Source: Susulua sp964590995
GTDB taxonomy: Bacteria > Omnitrophota > Gorgyraeia > Duberdicusellales > 4484-171
Assembly: GCA_964590995.1 (NCBI GenBank)
Contig: CAZPYY010000001.1
Location: forward strand, 5,514 to 69,513
Length of the DNA: 64,000 nucleotides
Direction of reading: 5' to 3'
The stretch itself is not shown here. Within the stretch, counting starts at the first letter, position 1. The text below holds more notes on this DNA, generated by a model. That model was not told the origin of the DNA and searched no databases. It was given only the letters and a program-made list of their open reading frames with translations.

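Noticed and set aside
63990..63992. ATG at 63992 as the true start of the giant gene
   Set aside because: The frame stays open upstream, no Shine-Dalgarno is visible, and the first module looks cut in its middle.

Overview
The window looks like a chromosomal piece of an uncultured diderm bacterium, most likely of the Omnitrophota (former candidate phylum OP3). I infer this from three things together: Lol and Mla envelope genes (outer membrane), a Firmicutes-like mcsA-mcsB-clpC-radA-yacL-ispD-ispF-cysS gene order, and a single reading frame of more than 42 kb. Omnitrophota are known for giant open reading frames. No marker in the window settles the phylum. Every gene is on the minus strand, so transcription runs from high to low coordinates.

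Region 1 (1-21665) is compact housekeeping DNA. In transcription order it holds a small membrane protein, two PilZ proteins, an oligopeptide ABC importer (oppB-C-D-F), then lysS behind a perfect sigma70 promoter, a LolC/E permease, LolD, a branched-chain aminotransferase, McsA, McsB and ClpC (protein-arginine-phosphate quality control), a beta-rich exported protein, MlaE-F-D (lipid transport), RadA, a YacL-type PIN-TRAM protein, IspD, IspF and CysS (truncated by the window start). Genes overlap by a few bases or lie within about 120 bases of each other. No gene-free stretch exceeds 120 bases. The longer gaps hold phrase-like direct and inverted word repeats.

Region 2 (21681-64000) is one uninterrupted frame of at least 14,105 codons, still open at the window end. 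It is a mosaic of about 36 modules. Recognisable ones include a phosphoglucose-isomerase-like segment, a PRPP-synthetase-like domain, a MraZ-like double domain, two alpha-glucan-phosphorylase-like domains, a trypsin-like serine protease with an intact His-Asp-Ser set, two HPr-like domains, a GT4 glycosyltransferase, two LOG-family domains, two kinase-like domains, a Fis-like HTH region, a radical SAM domain with CX3CX2C, several class I methyltransferases, a three-helix membrane segment, a low-molecular-weight protein tyrosine phosphatase, and UPF0489-like domains. The C-terminus is a lipoprotein-like signal, HEAT repeats, a hydrolase-like domain and a Pro/Tyr-rich tail.

Nearly every module boundary carries a short (S/A)SSP(V/I) linker; I count at least 34. 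Dispersed palindromes and phrase-like repeats that elsewhere lie between genes or at gene ends are read in frame inside this gene, often beside the linkers. My interpretation is that the gene grew by capture and fusion of formerly separate genes, with linkers copied at the DNA level. Whether the product stays whole or is processed, possibly by its own protease domain, is open.
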